A stretch of 12,222 bases of DNA from Cyclobacteriaceae bacterium (GTDB lineage: Bacteria; Bacteroidota; Bacteroidia; Cytophagales; Cyclobacteriaceae). Below the pieces are notes generated by a model, which was not told the DNA's origin, searched no databases, and saw only the letters and a list, made by a program, of their open reading frames with translations. Shown here in pieces: positions 1-6,828 of the stretch. The stretch is taken from assembly GCA_030589835.1 (NCBI GenBank), contig JAUUZS010000061.1:1-12222 (forward strand), given 5' to 3'. The stretch's first letter is position 1. Every line of letters starts with the position of its first letter. Made by a program: the position numbers and the translations under genes.

Positions 1-233
1 ATTATTTTGCCGTTCAAATTGATGGTTGTCGTTTGCTTTCCCTTTAGGGAAATTATCTCTTCATCTTTGCCTAAGGCAAGAATTTTTCCGTCTTTAACTG
101 CTACAGCCTGTACAATTGGCTCATCTTCCGTAACGGTGTAGATATTGCCATGGATAAATATGGTGTCGGCCACTTGTTGTTGATCTGAGCAAGACATGAA
201 AAGGATTACTAAAAAAAGAAAATAAGCTCTCAT
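1..233 (-). CDS. Amidohydrolase-family lipoprotein, N-terminal fragment (runs off left edge)
   Basis: This is the first 77 codons of a gene that continues beyond position 1. It starts at the ATG at 233-231. Residues 1-14 are a short hydrophobic signal (LFLVILFMS) ending in a lipobox-like LFMSC. Cys15 would be the lipidated residue, which predicts a membrane-anchored lipoprotein. The mature part reads ADTIFIHGNIYTVTEDEP followed by AVAVKDGKILALG, the typical opening beta-sandwich of YtcJ-like amidohydrolase_3 enzymes. These are metal-dependent hydrolases of amides or related bonds. The metal-binding HxH motif would lie further downstream and is not in the window, so activity cannot be judged. 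The gene follows the large sensor gene after 61 bp on the same strand, with no terminator between them, so it may be co-transcribed. The family call is fairly sure; the substrate is unknown. Confidence 0.8.
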   Translation of the reverse strand, partial: MRAYFLFLVILFMSCSDQQQVADTIFIHGNIYTVTEDEPIVQAVAVKDGKILALGKDEEIISLKGKQTTTINLNGKI

Positions 234-294
234 CTATATGATTTCTTTATGAAATTCCGCTGCTGGATTGGAAGGATTTGTCGATGCTAAAATT

Positions 295-2670
295 TTATTT
301 TTGGATCAAGAATATATTTTGACTCCCATCTTCGTTTTCCTTACTTCCAGAAATAGCTATTACATTTAATTTTTCTTTAGAACCACCTTTTAATGGCAAA
401 ATTATTTCTATTGCCTTGTCTTTGGTATTGGTAAAATCTATATCGGTAAGTAAGGCTGCAAAACCCTTATTGGCAAATACATCTTCAAACACCAAACCTT
501 CAACTCCCTCTTTATTGAGTGTTGATAAAATACTTTCTGTTGCATAGTTAACCTTACCATTCTGGTCGAGCACTACAAATGCTGATGGATGAAACTTGAA
601 AAAGCTTTCGAGCCATTCTTTTCGTTTAATCATTTCAAGCTCTACTAATTTGCTTTTGGTTACATCTCGTGAAATTCCAAAGGTACCGACGATATTACCT
701 TCCGAATCTCTTAAGGGATTTTTAGTTGTAGATACCCAGGTGTTGTGACCATCGTCCCATGTTTCTTTTTCTACCGCATCAACCAAAGGCCTGGCCGTTC
801 GGATAATATTTTGCTCGTCTTCAAACGCCACTTTAGCATGCTCTTCAAAACCAAAGTCAAAATCAGATTTGCCAAGAATCTCGTCCTCTTCCTTTTTGTC
901 AAATAATTTGATCATGGAATTGCTCACACGAATAAATTTACTATTCTGGTCTTTGAAATAAATGTGGTCCTGAGAGCTGTTTAGCAGCGCATTCAACAAG
1001 TATTTTTCCTCGGAGAGCTTCAACTGAATCTCTTCCATTTCCTTATTACGCCGCTCCATTTGCTCCTGTGTCGCAGCCAGTTCTTCCATATTTTGCCTCA
1101 ACTCCTCTTCCTGGGCTTTCATTTGTTCAGCTCTTTCCTGGGTCTCATCAAGCAGAATCTTAGTAGTTTGGTTCGCCTTTCCTGTACTCAGAGAAGAGGC
1201 AATACTTTTGCCAATAGACTCGATGAATTCGATATGATGCTTTTCCAGCTCCTTTAAGGAGGCGATTTCTATAATCCCTTCGATTCTTTCTTCTTCTTTT
1301 AATGGTACTATTAATATGCTGGAAGGTTTCGATTCGCCCAATCCGGTTTGTATATTATAGTGATTGGATTCTATATCAGTCAAATAGATCGTCTTGCCCT
1401 CATCAAATGACTGCCCTGCTAATCCCTCTCCTATTTCTATTTTTTTCTTAATGAATTTTTTTCTTTTGTAGGCATATGATGAAAGAAGTTCGAGGTAACT
1501 TTCCGACTCTTCTTCTTTAAATACAAACAACGCTCCCTGGCTGGCACCTAAGTATTCGACAAGATTTGTGATTACATGCGTTCCGAGGTCTTCGATATCT
1601 TCGCTATGTTGTCTTAGAATTTCTCCAAATTTTGCCTGGCCTTCATTCGTCCAATTTCTTATTTTATCCTCATTGGCTACTTGCTGCAACCGGTTTCTCA
1701 TTTCGAGCAAAGAATTTCCTAACGCATCATCCTTGCTTTTTGATTGAAATTCATAATCAAAATCCCCATCGCCTATTTTTATGGCAAATTGACTGGCATC
1801 ATCCAAATAGCTCACCAATTGATTGCTTGCCTTTTCTACCCTGCCAAATTCCCCATCACTTTCAAACTCCTTTTCAGGCAATTCACCCTTCGATATGTAA
1901 TCTAAAATTTTACTTATATCAGCAACAGAGGATTTTAGATTTTTTGCTACTAAATACCCAAGGATCACCAATAACAATGTGAAAACTGATGAAAATACTA
2001 CATAAAGCCCTACTGGCGATTGAGCTTTAATTTCGTCAATTTCAGCGTTGATCAACACATTAACATGATTCTCAATTAAATATAACTGATTGATAATAGC
2101 GACTTCTACATTCTCCAAATCCCTGGCTTCAGACACTTCCATTCCTTCTGTTGTCTCCTCAAATAAGAATTCCCACGCAATGGTATCCGAACTTTGTAAA
2201 GCTCCCTTTAACATTTTCATCAACTGTCCGTCCTTATTGATGGATGCGGCTATATACTGATCAAATTCTGTCAAAGAATTATTTAAATTTTGAAAAGCGC
2301 CGGCCTGATCGTCGTTAAAATAGTCGGCTGTTAATGCTTTATATTCATCATAAAGATTTTTTGTGGATTTAAGCGAATATATGGTCTGAAAGCGATCAAT
2401 TTCAGTATTTGAGACATTAAAAATCAGGCATTTTTTAAGTGAGATTTGAGTTTCAGATTCAATTCGATTTGTGTAATCCAATACCTTTTCCTTAAACAAG
2501 GACCTTTCAATTATTTTTTCACTTTTTATAATTTGATTATAGTCGAGAATATAAAAAAATAATATGGAGACCAGGATAAAAATTATTACAAAAAGCGCAA
2601 AAATTCCTCTTGTAGTATCGATTTTTAAACGCTGAAAAAATCTCTTGGCAACTGAATTGTTATTCGACAT
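295..2670 (-). CDS. Membrane sensor protein: 4-helix ectodomain, HAMP, GAF, coiled coil, two PAS, no output domain
   Basis: The predicted protein has 791 residues from the ATG at 2670. A TTG 15 bases upstream would add five residues, but it overlaps a possible -7 box. Residues 22-42 are the first membrane segment and 220-242 the second. The roughly 175 residues between them are mostly helical and probably form a periplasmic four-helix sensor. HAMP or HAMP-like helices follow at about 243-330 (IGDGDFDYEF is typical), then a GAF domain at about 345-495 and a long coiled coil at about 498-553 (EEELRQNMEELAATQEQM). A PAS domain of the PAS_4 type lies at about 555-680 (DHIYFKDQNSKF, ending GTFGISRDVT), and a second PAS at about 685-791 extends to the stop. 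No H-box, HATPase, GGDEF, EAL, cyclase or chemoreceptor tip is present. The 61 bp after the stop encode no continuation. It probably signals by protein contact; partner and ligand are unknown. Confidence 0.85.
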   Translation of the reverse strand: MSNNNSVAKRFFQRLKIDTTRGIFALFVIIFILVSILFFYILDYNQIIKSEKIIERSLFKEKVLDYTNRIESETQISLKKCLIFNVSNTEIDRFQTIYSLKSTKNLYDEYKALTADYFNDDQAGAFQNLNNSLTEFDQYIAASINKDGQLMKMLKGALQSSDTIAWEFLFEETTEGMEVSEARDLENVEVAIINQLYLIENHVNVLINAEIDEIKAQSPVGLYVVFSSVFTLLLVILGYLVAKNLKSSVADISKILDYISKGELPEKEFESDGEFGRVEKASNQLVSYLDDASQFAIKIGDGDFDYEFQSKSKDDALGNSLLEMRNRLQQVANEDKIRNWTNEGQAKFGEILRQHSEDIEDLGTHVITNLVEYLGASQGALFVFKEEESESYLELLSSYAYKRKKFIKKKIEIGEGLAGQSFDEGKTIYLTDIESNHYNIQTGLGESKPSSILIVPLKEEERIEGIIEIASLKELEKHHIEFIESIGKSIASSLSTGKANQTTKILLDETQERAEQMKAQEEELRQNMEELAATQEQMERRNKEMEEIQLKLSEEKYLLNALLNSSQDHIYFKDQNSKFIRVSNSMIKLFDKKEEDEILGKSDFDFGFEEHAKVAFEDEQNIIRTARPLVDAVEKETWDDGHNTWVSTTKNPLRDSEGNIVGTFGISRDVTKSKLVELEMIKRKEWLESFFKFHPSAFVVLDQNGKVNYATESILSTLNKEGVEGLVFEDVFANKGFAALLTDIDFTNTKDKAIEIILPLKGGSKEKLNVIAISGSKENEDGSQNIFLIQK

Positions 2671-2721
2671 TTGTATGCTATTCAAACCTAAAAACGCTTA
2701 ACAGATATTTTTATAAATAAA

Positions 2722-2746
2722 AATTGAATTTAAAACATATTCAATT
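2722..2746. repeat. AT-rich inverted repeat upstream of the sensor gene
   Basis: AATTGAAT (2722-2729) and ATTCAATT (2739-2746) are perfect 8-bp inverted arms around a 9-base spacer, about 52-76 bases upstream of the sensor ATG. Such a dyad could be an operator. It lies in a very AT-rich stretch where short palindromes arise by chance, and no T-tract follows on either strand to make it a terminator. Confidence 0.3.
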
Positions 2747-2824
2747 AATATATTGATTAAATCTCATGAAAACATACGCATTGATTGAATTTGATTGAAA
2801 AAGTCGAAATCCTTGACAGAAACG

Positions 2825-2850
2825 AAAAAGGCTGCATTACGCAACCCTTT
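2825..2850 (-). terminator. Rho-independent terminator after tonB-like gene
   Basis: Read on the minus strand, AAAGGGTTGC pairs with GCAGCCTTTT across a GTAAT loop. This gives a 10-bp stem with two G-U wobbles, ending in a run of five T. It begins two bases after the TAG stop of the TonB gene. It should end the sigma/small protein/TonB transcript and separate it from the sensor gene. Confidence 0.85.
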
Positions 2851-2852
2851 CC

Positions 2853-3518
2853 CTAATTTAATCTAAATGTGATGGGCATCATCATGCGTACCCTCACTGG
2901 TTCGCCCCGTTGTTTGCCAGGATTCCAATTCGGACACATTTTGGTTATCCTTAGCACCTCTTCATCACAGCCTGCTCCGATACCTTTCACCACTTCAATA
3001 TCACTTAGGCTTCCATCATTATCTACCACAAAATACACATATACTTTTCCTTCAATACCCATTCTTCGTGCTTGTGCGGGATATATCAGATTTTTGCTAA
3101 CGAATTTATAAAATTCACTCATCCCACCTTTAAATGATGGCATCGATTCCACGATAATATGGATTTCCTCTGCCTCTTCCGTAGCCTCTTCAAATATCAC
3201 CTCCGGAATATCTGGCACTTCATCTTCACCAGTAACAATAACGATCTCAATTTTCGGATCTTCAATGATTTCATCATCTTTCACTTCAATCAATTTAAAA
3301 ACTTGCACCTTTGGTTTTGGAGGATTGATTTCCGTAATCGGAGGTGATAATTCATCTACCTCAAATGAAGATACGGGCTTATACACTTTAACAACCTGAT
3401 CTGTGAACTTCCACTCAAAAGCGGAAATAACCAATGACAAACTCACTACCAGTCCGATGTTGAAAAACAGGCCGGACTTCTTCCGATAATCCAATTTTGG
3501 ATTCTTCTTTAGTTCCAT
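2853..3518 (-). CDS. Energy transducer TonB
   Basis: This 221-residue protein has the classic TonB layout. It has a short basic cytoplasmic N-terminus, one membrane anchor at about 17-34 (GLFFNIGLVVSLSLV), a periplasmic spacer with a small proline stretch (PPITEINPPKPK, 59-70), and a C-terminal TonB domain at about 130-221. That domain carries the family pattern YPAQARRMGIEGKVYVYFVV and ends in PITFRLN. The spacer is notably acidic (runs of E and D at 80-120) rather than the Pro-Lys rod of enteric TonB. TonB proteins pass proton-motive energy from ExbB-ExbD to outer-membrane receptors; no exbB, exbD or receptor gene is in the window. The gene lies 51 bp downstream of the small membrane protein gene on the same strand and is closed by its own terminator, so it is probably the last gene of the sigma-factor operon. 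I give no gene symbol because Bacteroidota carry many paralogues. Confidence 0.92.
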   Translation of the reverse strand: MELKKNPKLDYRKKSGLFFNIGLVVSLSLVISAFEWKFTDQVVKVYKPVSSFEVDELSPPITEINPPKPKVQVFKLIEVKDDEIIEDPKIEIVIVTGEDEVPDIPEVIFEEATEEAEEIHIIVESMPSFKGGMSEFYKFVSKNLIYPAQARRMGIEGKVYVYFVVDNDGSLSDIEVVKGIGAGCDEEVLRITKMCPNWNPGKQRGEPVRVRMMMPITFRLN

Positions 3519-3569
3519 GATTTTAATTTTTAGTTAAACAATAATTACAGAATTGGGGCCCCTGCTTAT

Positions 3570-3857
3570 TTATAGTTTATAAACCATGTTGATTTTTATA
3601 TTTTCACCTTGCAAATTGACAACATTATGACTCACCTGGTCTTTGGGTGATGCTTTCTTAGGTTGTTGTGATGTATTGAAAAAGGCCAATAAAATCGTAA
3701 TAATTAATATCAATACAATTACCAATACCATCACTCCACGTGTCTTTCTTTTACTGGATCTATCATAATTTTTCATGAGGTTTTGAAAGTTTTTATGTCT
3801 TTCAATCCTGCCTTGCGTAAACTGCTTTCTTCGTAACCGTATGTCAAATTTGGTCAT
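3570..3857 (-). CDS. Small single-pass membrane protein, candidate sigma-factor partner
   Basis: I do not recognise this 95-residue protein. Residues 1-40 are strongly basic (RLRRKQ, RSSKRKTR), 42-60 form one very hydrophobic helix (VMVLVIVLILIITILLAFF), and 61-95 are a polar tail. The charge pattern predicts the N-terminus in the cytoplasm and the tail in the periplasm. I chose the ATG at 3857 because an AGGAGG lies six bases before it; the GTG at 3863 would directly abut that site. The start is only two bases past the sigma stop, so translation is probably coupled. The position directly after an ECF sigma gene is where anti-sigma factors usually sit, but no zinc-binding or FecR-like anti-sigma domain is visible. 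Function is inferred from position only. Confidence 0.75.
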   Translation of the reverse strand: MTKFDIRLRRKQFTQGRIERHKNFQNLMKNYDRSSKRKTRGVMVLVIVLILIITILLAFFNTSQQPKKASPKDQVSHNVVNLQGENIKINMVYKL

Positions 3858-3859
3858 TC

Positions 3860-4450
3860 TCACCCTCCTTTTAACAATTTCCTTAATTTCTCAATGGCCC
3901 TGTAGGTTCTCATCTTTGCATTTGCCTCGGTGATATCAAGAATAAAGGCCACCTCAGCAAAACTCTTACTTTCAAAAAACCTCAACTCCAGTACTTCTAC
4001 ATCAGTCTCACTCATCTTTTGCATTTGTAGAATAATATGATCAATATCCAACTCGCTTTCCTTCTCAAGGTTTTGTTCGATCAATTTCTCAAACTCTTGT
4101 TCATCGAAACTAAAAACAAGTGTTTTATTGGCGTATCGGTAATGCCTGTTCACTTCATTTGAAGCAATTCGATATAACCATGCCGAAAATGGGACACCTC
4201 TATATCTGTACTTATTCAGGTTTCTCAAGGCCTTTAAAAAGGTCTGGGAAGTCAAATCGGCCGTAACATCTTCATCATCAATCTTTCTGAAAATATAATT
4301 AAATATCACTGTGAAATATCGATCATAAATGATTTGAAACTTCGCTGGGTCCTTCGCCGCCCTTTTTACGGTTTCAAATTCTTTGAGGATTTCCTCCTGG
4401 CTTATGTGTCTGCTCTGCTCGATAGCTCTTTGATCTATTGTTATCCTCAT
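3860..4450 (-). CDS. ECF-type RNA polymerase sigma factor
   Basis: The protein has 196 residues from the ATG at 4450 (a GTG two codons upstream, at 4456, is an alternative). After an N-terminal stretch of about 35 residues rich in E and K comes sigma region 2. It shows YDRYFTVIFNYIFRKI, then DVTADLTSQTFLKALRNL and the promoter-melting/-10 segment PFSAWLYRIASNEVNRHYR. A charged linker follows, then region 4 at about 145-193 with the helix-turn-helix ETDVEVLELRFFESKSFAEV and an ANAKMRTYRAIEKLRKLL ending. Region 3 is absent, as is usual for the ECF group. It would direct RNA polymerase to a stress regulon. It heads a likely operon with the small membrane protein and TonB, and diverges from the MarR gene. 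I cannot assign its exact ECF subgroup. Confidence 0.92.
   Translation of the reverse strand: MRITIDQRAIEQSRHISQEEILKEFETVKRAAKDPAKFQIIYDRYFTVIFNYIFRKIDDEDVTADLTSQTFLKALRNLNKYRYRGVPFSAWLYRIASNEVNRHYRYANKTLVFSFDEQEFEKLIEQNLEKESELDIDHIILQMQKMSETDVEVLELRFFESKSFAEVAFILDITEANAKMRTYRAIEKLRKLLKGG
3864..3871 (-). promoter_or_regulatory. Ribosome binding site inside the end of the sigma gene
   Basis: On the minus strand AAAAGGAGG is formed by the last codons of the sigma gene (Lys-Gly-Gly). It lies six bases before the ATG at 3857 of the small membrane protein. It decides that start over the GTG at 3863 and implies translational coupling. Strong Shine-Dalgarno sites are uncommon in Bacteroidota, so this one is informative. 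Confidence 0.75.
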
Positions 4451-4510
4451 AATCACAACATCAAGATAAAAGTAACAACTTGGAAAAAAAAATTAACTTT
4501 TATGTAACAT

Positions 4511-4535
4511 TGTAGATACATTTGTTGTATATACA
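4511..4535. promoter_or_regulatory. Tandem TGTA-N2-TACA boxes, candidate MarR operator
   Basis: TGTAGATACA (4511-4520) and the perfect palindrome TGTATATACA (4526-4535) share eight of the ten positions compared directly plus a one-base change, and their centres are 15 bp apart. They overlap and flank the candidate -7 box, so a bound dimer would block transcription. MarR proteins commonly repress their own operon through such palindromes. The sigma gene diverges from the same region and could be co-controlled. That this MarR is the binder is inference. Confidence 0.5.
4517..4524 (+). promoter_or_regulatory. Candidate -7 box of the MarR-pirin-YceI operon
   Basis: TACATTTG fits the Bacteroidota housekeeping -7 consensus TAnnTTTG exactly and lies 27 bases before the MarR ATG, leaving a short leader. 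At the expected -33 distance the sequence is TTAA, which is a poor match, so the promoter may be weak or need help. Confidence 0.5.
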
Positions 4536-4551
4536 TCTATATATATAATTC

Positions 4552-5004
4552 ATGACCATCGAAGAAGAAATAAAACAACCAAGATTTGAAAGCGAGTATC
4601 AGAAACTTGTTATTAATCTACACTATACGGCCAACTGGCTTGGTGCGCTACATTCCAAAATTTTTCGATCTTATAAAATTTCCGCGCAACAATTTAATGT
4701 ATTGAGGATTTTGAAAGGACAAATCCCTAATCCTTCCAACTTGATTTTAATAAGGGAAAGAATGCTTGACAAAGAATCGAATGCTTCCAGGCTGATAGAC
4801 AAACTCGAAAATTCCGGGTTCATCAAAAGGGTACAATGTCCCGATGACAGAAGGAAAGTGGAGATTACGATTACGGACATTGGCCAGGAATTGCTGAATC
4901 TTATCAATCCTGAGGTTGATAAAATTGAAAGTAAGATGACGGGCTTAAATGAAAAAGAGGCCAAAACCTTAAACCACTTACTGGATAAGTTGAGAAATAG
5001 GTGA
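4552..5004 (+). CDS. MarR-family transcriptional regulator
   Basis: This 150-residue protein has the usual length for the family. Helices at about 12-55 and 112-148 would form the dimer interface, and 45-105 is a winged helix-turn-helix. The likely recognition helix is at about 74-88 (KESNASRLIDKLENSG), followed by the wing with the diagnostic DDRR (98-101) in CPDDRRKVEITIT. MarR proteins are usually repressors released by phenolic, quinone or oxidant signals. The only cysteine is Cys96 at the base of the wing. I cannot say whether it senses oxidants, and it is not in the N-terminal position used by OhrR. The gene leads a plus-strand set with pirin and YceI genes 57 bp and about 800 bp downstream, its likely targets. 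Tandem palindromes sit over its promoter. Confidence 0.92.
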   Translation: MTIEEEIKQPRFESEYQKLVINLHYTANWLGALHSKIFRSYKISAQQFNVLRILKGQIPNPSNLILIRERMLDKESNASRLIDKLENSGFIKRVQCPDDRRKVEITITDIGQELLNLINPEVDKIESKMTGLNEKEAKTLNHLLDKLRNR

Positions 5005-5061
5005 TCAGACTTCGACATAACATTTAATGTCTTTGAGCTTCACCATTAACCCATGAACTAA

Positions 5062-5787
5062 ATGAAAGTAAAATCAAAAAACCGAACTTTCCATGCTGCA
5101 AGTACAAGAGGTTTTGCACATCACGGATGGTTACAATCCAGGCATACCTTCAGCTTTGCAGGTTATTACAACCCTGACAGGATAAATTTTGGGGCGCTTC
5201 GCGTGCTCAACGATGATGTTGTAAAACCTGGCAAAGGTTTCGGGATCCATCCCCATGACAATATGGAGATTATTTCCATTCCGCTAAGCGGATCTTTAGC
5301 TCATAAAGACAGCACCGGAAATGAACAGGAAATTAAATCCGGCGAAATACAGATCATGTCGGCAGGCTCAGGGATTGAACATTCCGAATATAATTATTCC
5401 AAAAAAGAAGAGGTAAACTTTCTGCAAATATGGATTTTGCCTAAAGACAAAAATATAAAACCCCGCTACAGCCAAAAGAATTTCTCACAAGACCTCAATG
5501 GCAATAAGCTTGTAACCATTGTGTCCCCGGAAAATGAAAATGCTCTATGGATTAATCAAGATGCTGAACTTTCGCTGGGCAGACTAAAGGCTGGAAGTTC
5601 TGTTGGCCATAAACTCAAATTCAAGAATACTGGAATATATACCTTCCTGATTGATGGGGAAGTAGAAATAAATACCACAAAACTACAGAGCCGGGATGCT
5701 GTCGGTTTTTTTGATACTAAGGAAATATCCATTAAAACCTATAAGGACTCAACCATACTATTAATTGAAGTACCAAAATATTATTAA
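5062..5787 (+). CDS. Pirin-family bicupin protein (YhaK-like)
   Basis: This 241-residue protein is a full-length small bacterial pirin. The N-terminal cupin opens with GWLQSRHTFSFAGYYNP (22-38) and FGALRVLNDD, both hallmarks of the family. The metal site is intact: His63 and His65 in GIHPHDNMEI, and His107 and Glu109 in SAGSGIEHSE. The C-terminal cupin covers about 140-241. Proteins of this kind bind iron or another divalent metal, and some act as quercetin or flavonoid dioxygenases; others have regulatory roles, so the substrate is open. It follows the MarR gene and precedes the YceI gene by 19 bp, with no terminator between, so the three probably form one unit responding to an aromatic or oxidant signal. 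Confidence 0.92.
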   Translation: MKVKSKNRTFHAASTRGFAHHGWLQSRHTFSFAGYYNPDRINFGALRVLNDDVVKPGKGFGIHPHDNMEIISIPLSGSLAHKDSTGNEQEIKSGEIQIMSAGSGIEHSEYNYSKKEEVNFLQIWILPKDKNIKPRYSQKNFSQDLNGNKLVTIVSPENENALWINQDAELSLGRLKAGSSVGHKLKFKNTGIYTFLIDGEVEINTTKLQSRDAVGFFDTKEISIKTYKDSTILLIEVPKYY

Positions 5788-5806
5788 CCAATTATTATAT
5801 ATTATC

Positions 5807-6421
5807 ATGAAAAAGCAAGTATTATTAATCGCGTTATCCGTTGTTGCCATCGCAATCAGCTCATTTACAGAAAAAGTCAGGAAAGCGACATGGAGTGTCA
5901 ATGTCTCAGAAAGCAAGGTAGTTTGGCTGGGCAAAAAAGTAACAGGTGAGCACACCGGAACAATCGGAATTGCTCAAGGCAATCTTGAATTCGACAAAGA
6001 CCACTTTAGTGGCGGTGCCTTTGAAATTGATATGAAATCTATTGCCAACACCGATATTGAAGATCAAGAATATAAGCAAAAATTAGAAGGTCATTTAAAA
6101 TCAGATGATTTCTTTGGTGTGGAGAAGTACCCGAAAGCTACTTTAGTGATCAAAAAAGTAAAGCATGAAACGGCCAATAAATATATGGTAACCGGAAAAA
6201 TGACCATTAAAGGAATTACAAACGCCATTGAGTTTCCTGCAGAAGTGAGTATTGATGGAACCAAGGCAACCGCTTCAGCAATGATCACCATTGACCGATC
6301 AAAATATAACATAAAATATAAATCAGGATCTTTCTTTGATAATCTTGGTGACAAGATGATTTATGATGAGTTCACAATGGAGGTGACCTTAGTTGCTAAT
6401 AATTTGGTTGCCAACAATTAA
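5807..6421 (+). CDS. YceI-family secreted lipid/isoprenoid-binding protein
   Basis: I start this gene at the ATG at 5807, which gives 204 residues and a clean signal peptide. An upstream ATG overlapping the pirin stop would place polar residues before it. Residues 1-20 are a signal sequence (KKQVLLIALSVVAIAISS) with no lipobox cysteine, so a periplasmic product is expected. The rest is a YceI-type lipocalin-like barrel. The family pattern is visible in TWSVNVSESKVVWLGKKVTG, FDKDHFSGGAFEIDMKSI, LKSDDFFGVEKYPKATL and MTIKGITNAIEFP. YceI proteins bind long isoprenoid or quinone-like lipids. The protein ends with a short tandem duplication, LVANN twice. It is the last gene of the MarR unit and is followed by a strong terminator. 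Confidence 0.92.
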   Translation: MKKQVLLIALSVVAIAISSFTEKVRKATWSVNVSESKVVWLGKKVTGEHTGTIGIAQGNLEFDKDHFSGGAFEIDMKSIANTDIEDQEYKQKLEGHLKSDDFFGVEKYPKATLVIKKVKHETANKYMVTGKMTIKGITNAIEFPAEVSIDGTKATASAMITIDRSKYNIKYKSGSFFDNLGDKMIYDEFTMEVTLVANNLVANN

Positions 6422-6457
6422 GCATAAAATAAGTTTGAAGGACTTGGAGTTTTTAGA

Positions 6458-6507
6458 ATTGATAAAGGATTAAGTGAACATTTACTAAATCCTTTATCAA
6501 TCTTTTT
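6458..6507 (+). terminator. Rho-independent terminator after YceI gene
   Basis: ATTGATAAAGGATT (6458-6471) pairs perfectly over 14 bp with AATCCTTTATCAAT (6488-6501). A 16-base interior includes three more possible pairs, and the stem is followed by CTTTTT. It starts 37 bases after the YceI stop and should close the MarR-pirin-YceI transcript. Confidence 0.92.
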
Positions 6508-6828
6508 ATTGACCTAATTCAACATCATGCCTGTACTTTTTAAGCTGACTATGCGCTCAAATCATGTTCCATTCATCAAGATATTTCGAATTAAATCATC
6601 TCTTATTGCCAATTTTCATATCTTTGGCACCGACAATACCGAATAATTCGGGGAATATTTATATTATCCATTAAAGCGCTGAATTTCAAAACATTGATGT
6701 CATTTTCATACATAGTCAATAATGGCGTTCATTAGTTGAATGTTATTGTACAAGCAATTGGACGTCAACTTTTTGCTATATAAATCGCTTGCTTTTCATG
6801 AATAAATAGAGTTAATATTGTCGATTAT
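6508..6828. other. Long intergenic region before the prenyl synthase, with small palindromes and no gene
   Basis: No credible coding sequence lies in these 321 bases. The longest ATG frames that I followed encode 12 residues (6697-6735) and 3 residues (6798-6809). It holds a -7-like box at 6619-6626, a palindrome CCGAAT-A-ATTCGG (6639-6651), TTGTACAA (6746-6753), and a loose dyad AGCAA...TTGCT (6753-6777) around GACGTC. It may be a long leader for the prenyl synthase gene or hold a small RNA; the sequence alone does not decide. Confidence 0.5.
6619..6626 (+). promoter_or_regulatory. Candidate -7 box TATCTTTG, about 200 nt upstream of the prenyl synthase
   Basis: TATCTTTG matches TAnnTTTG exactly and sits inside a 12-mer, TTCATATCTTTG, that recurs in front of the cyclase gene at 8686-8697. 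No good -33 TTG is found at the usual distance. If active, it would give the prenyl synthase mRNA a leader of roughly 195 nt or start a separate small RNA. Confidence 0.4.

Noticed and set aside
2683..2690. TAGGTTTG on the minus strand as the sensor's -7 box
   Set aside because: It fits TAnnTTTG but would leave a leader of only a few bases before the ATG at 2670, and no -33 element is visible. It remains possible but too weak to list.
2869..3111. Open frame on the plus strand opposite the TonB gene
   Set aside because: It lies fully antisense to a well-supported TonB C-terminal domain and has no recognisable features. Similar shadow frames opposite the sensor, permease and ATPase genes were dropped for the same reason.
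3555..3562. Palindrome GGGGCCCC between the small membrane protein and TonB genes
   Set aside because: It is GC-rich against the background but has no loop and no T-tract, so it is not a terminator; it is too short to call a site.
5014..5031. GACAT...ATGTC dyad between MarR and pirin genes
   Set aside because: A 5-bp stem followed by only three T is too weak for a terminator, and it would cut the MarR unit in two.
6697..6735. 12-residue ATG frame in the intergenic region
   Set aside because: It is very short, with no ribosome binding site or hydrophobic character, so there is nothing to support translation.
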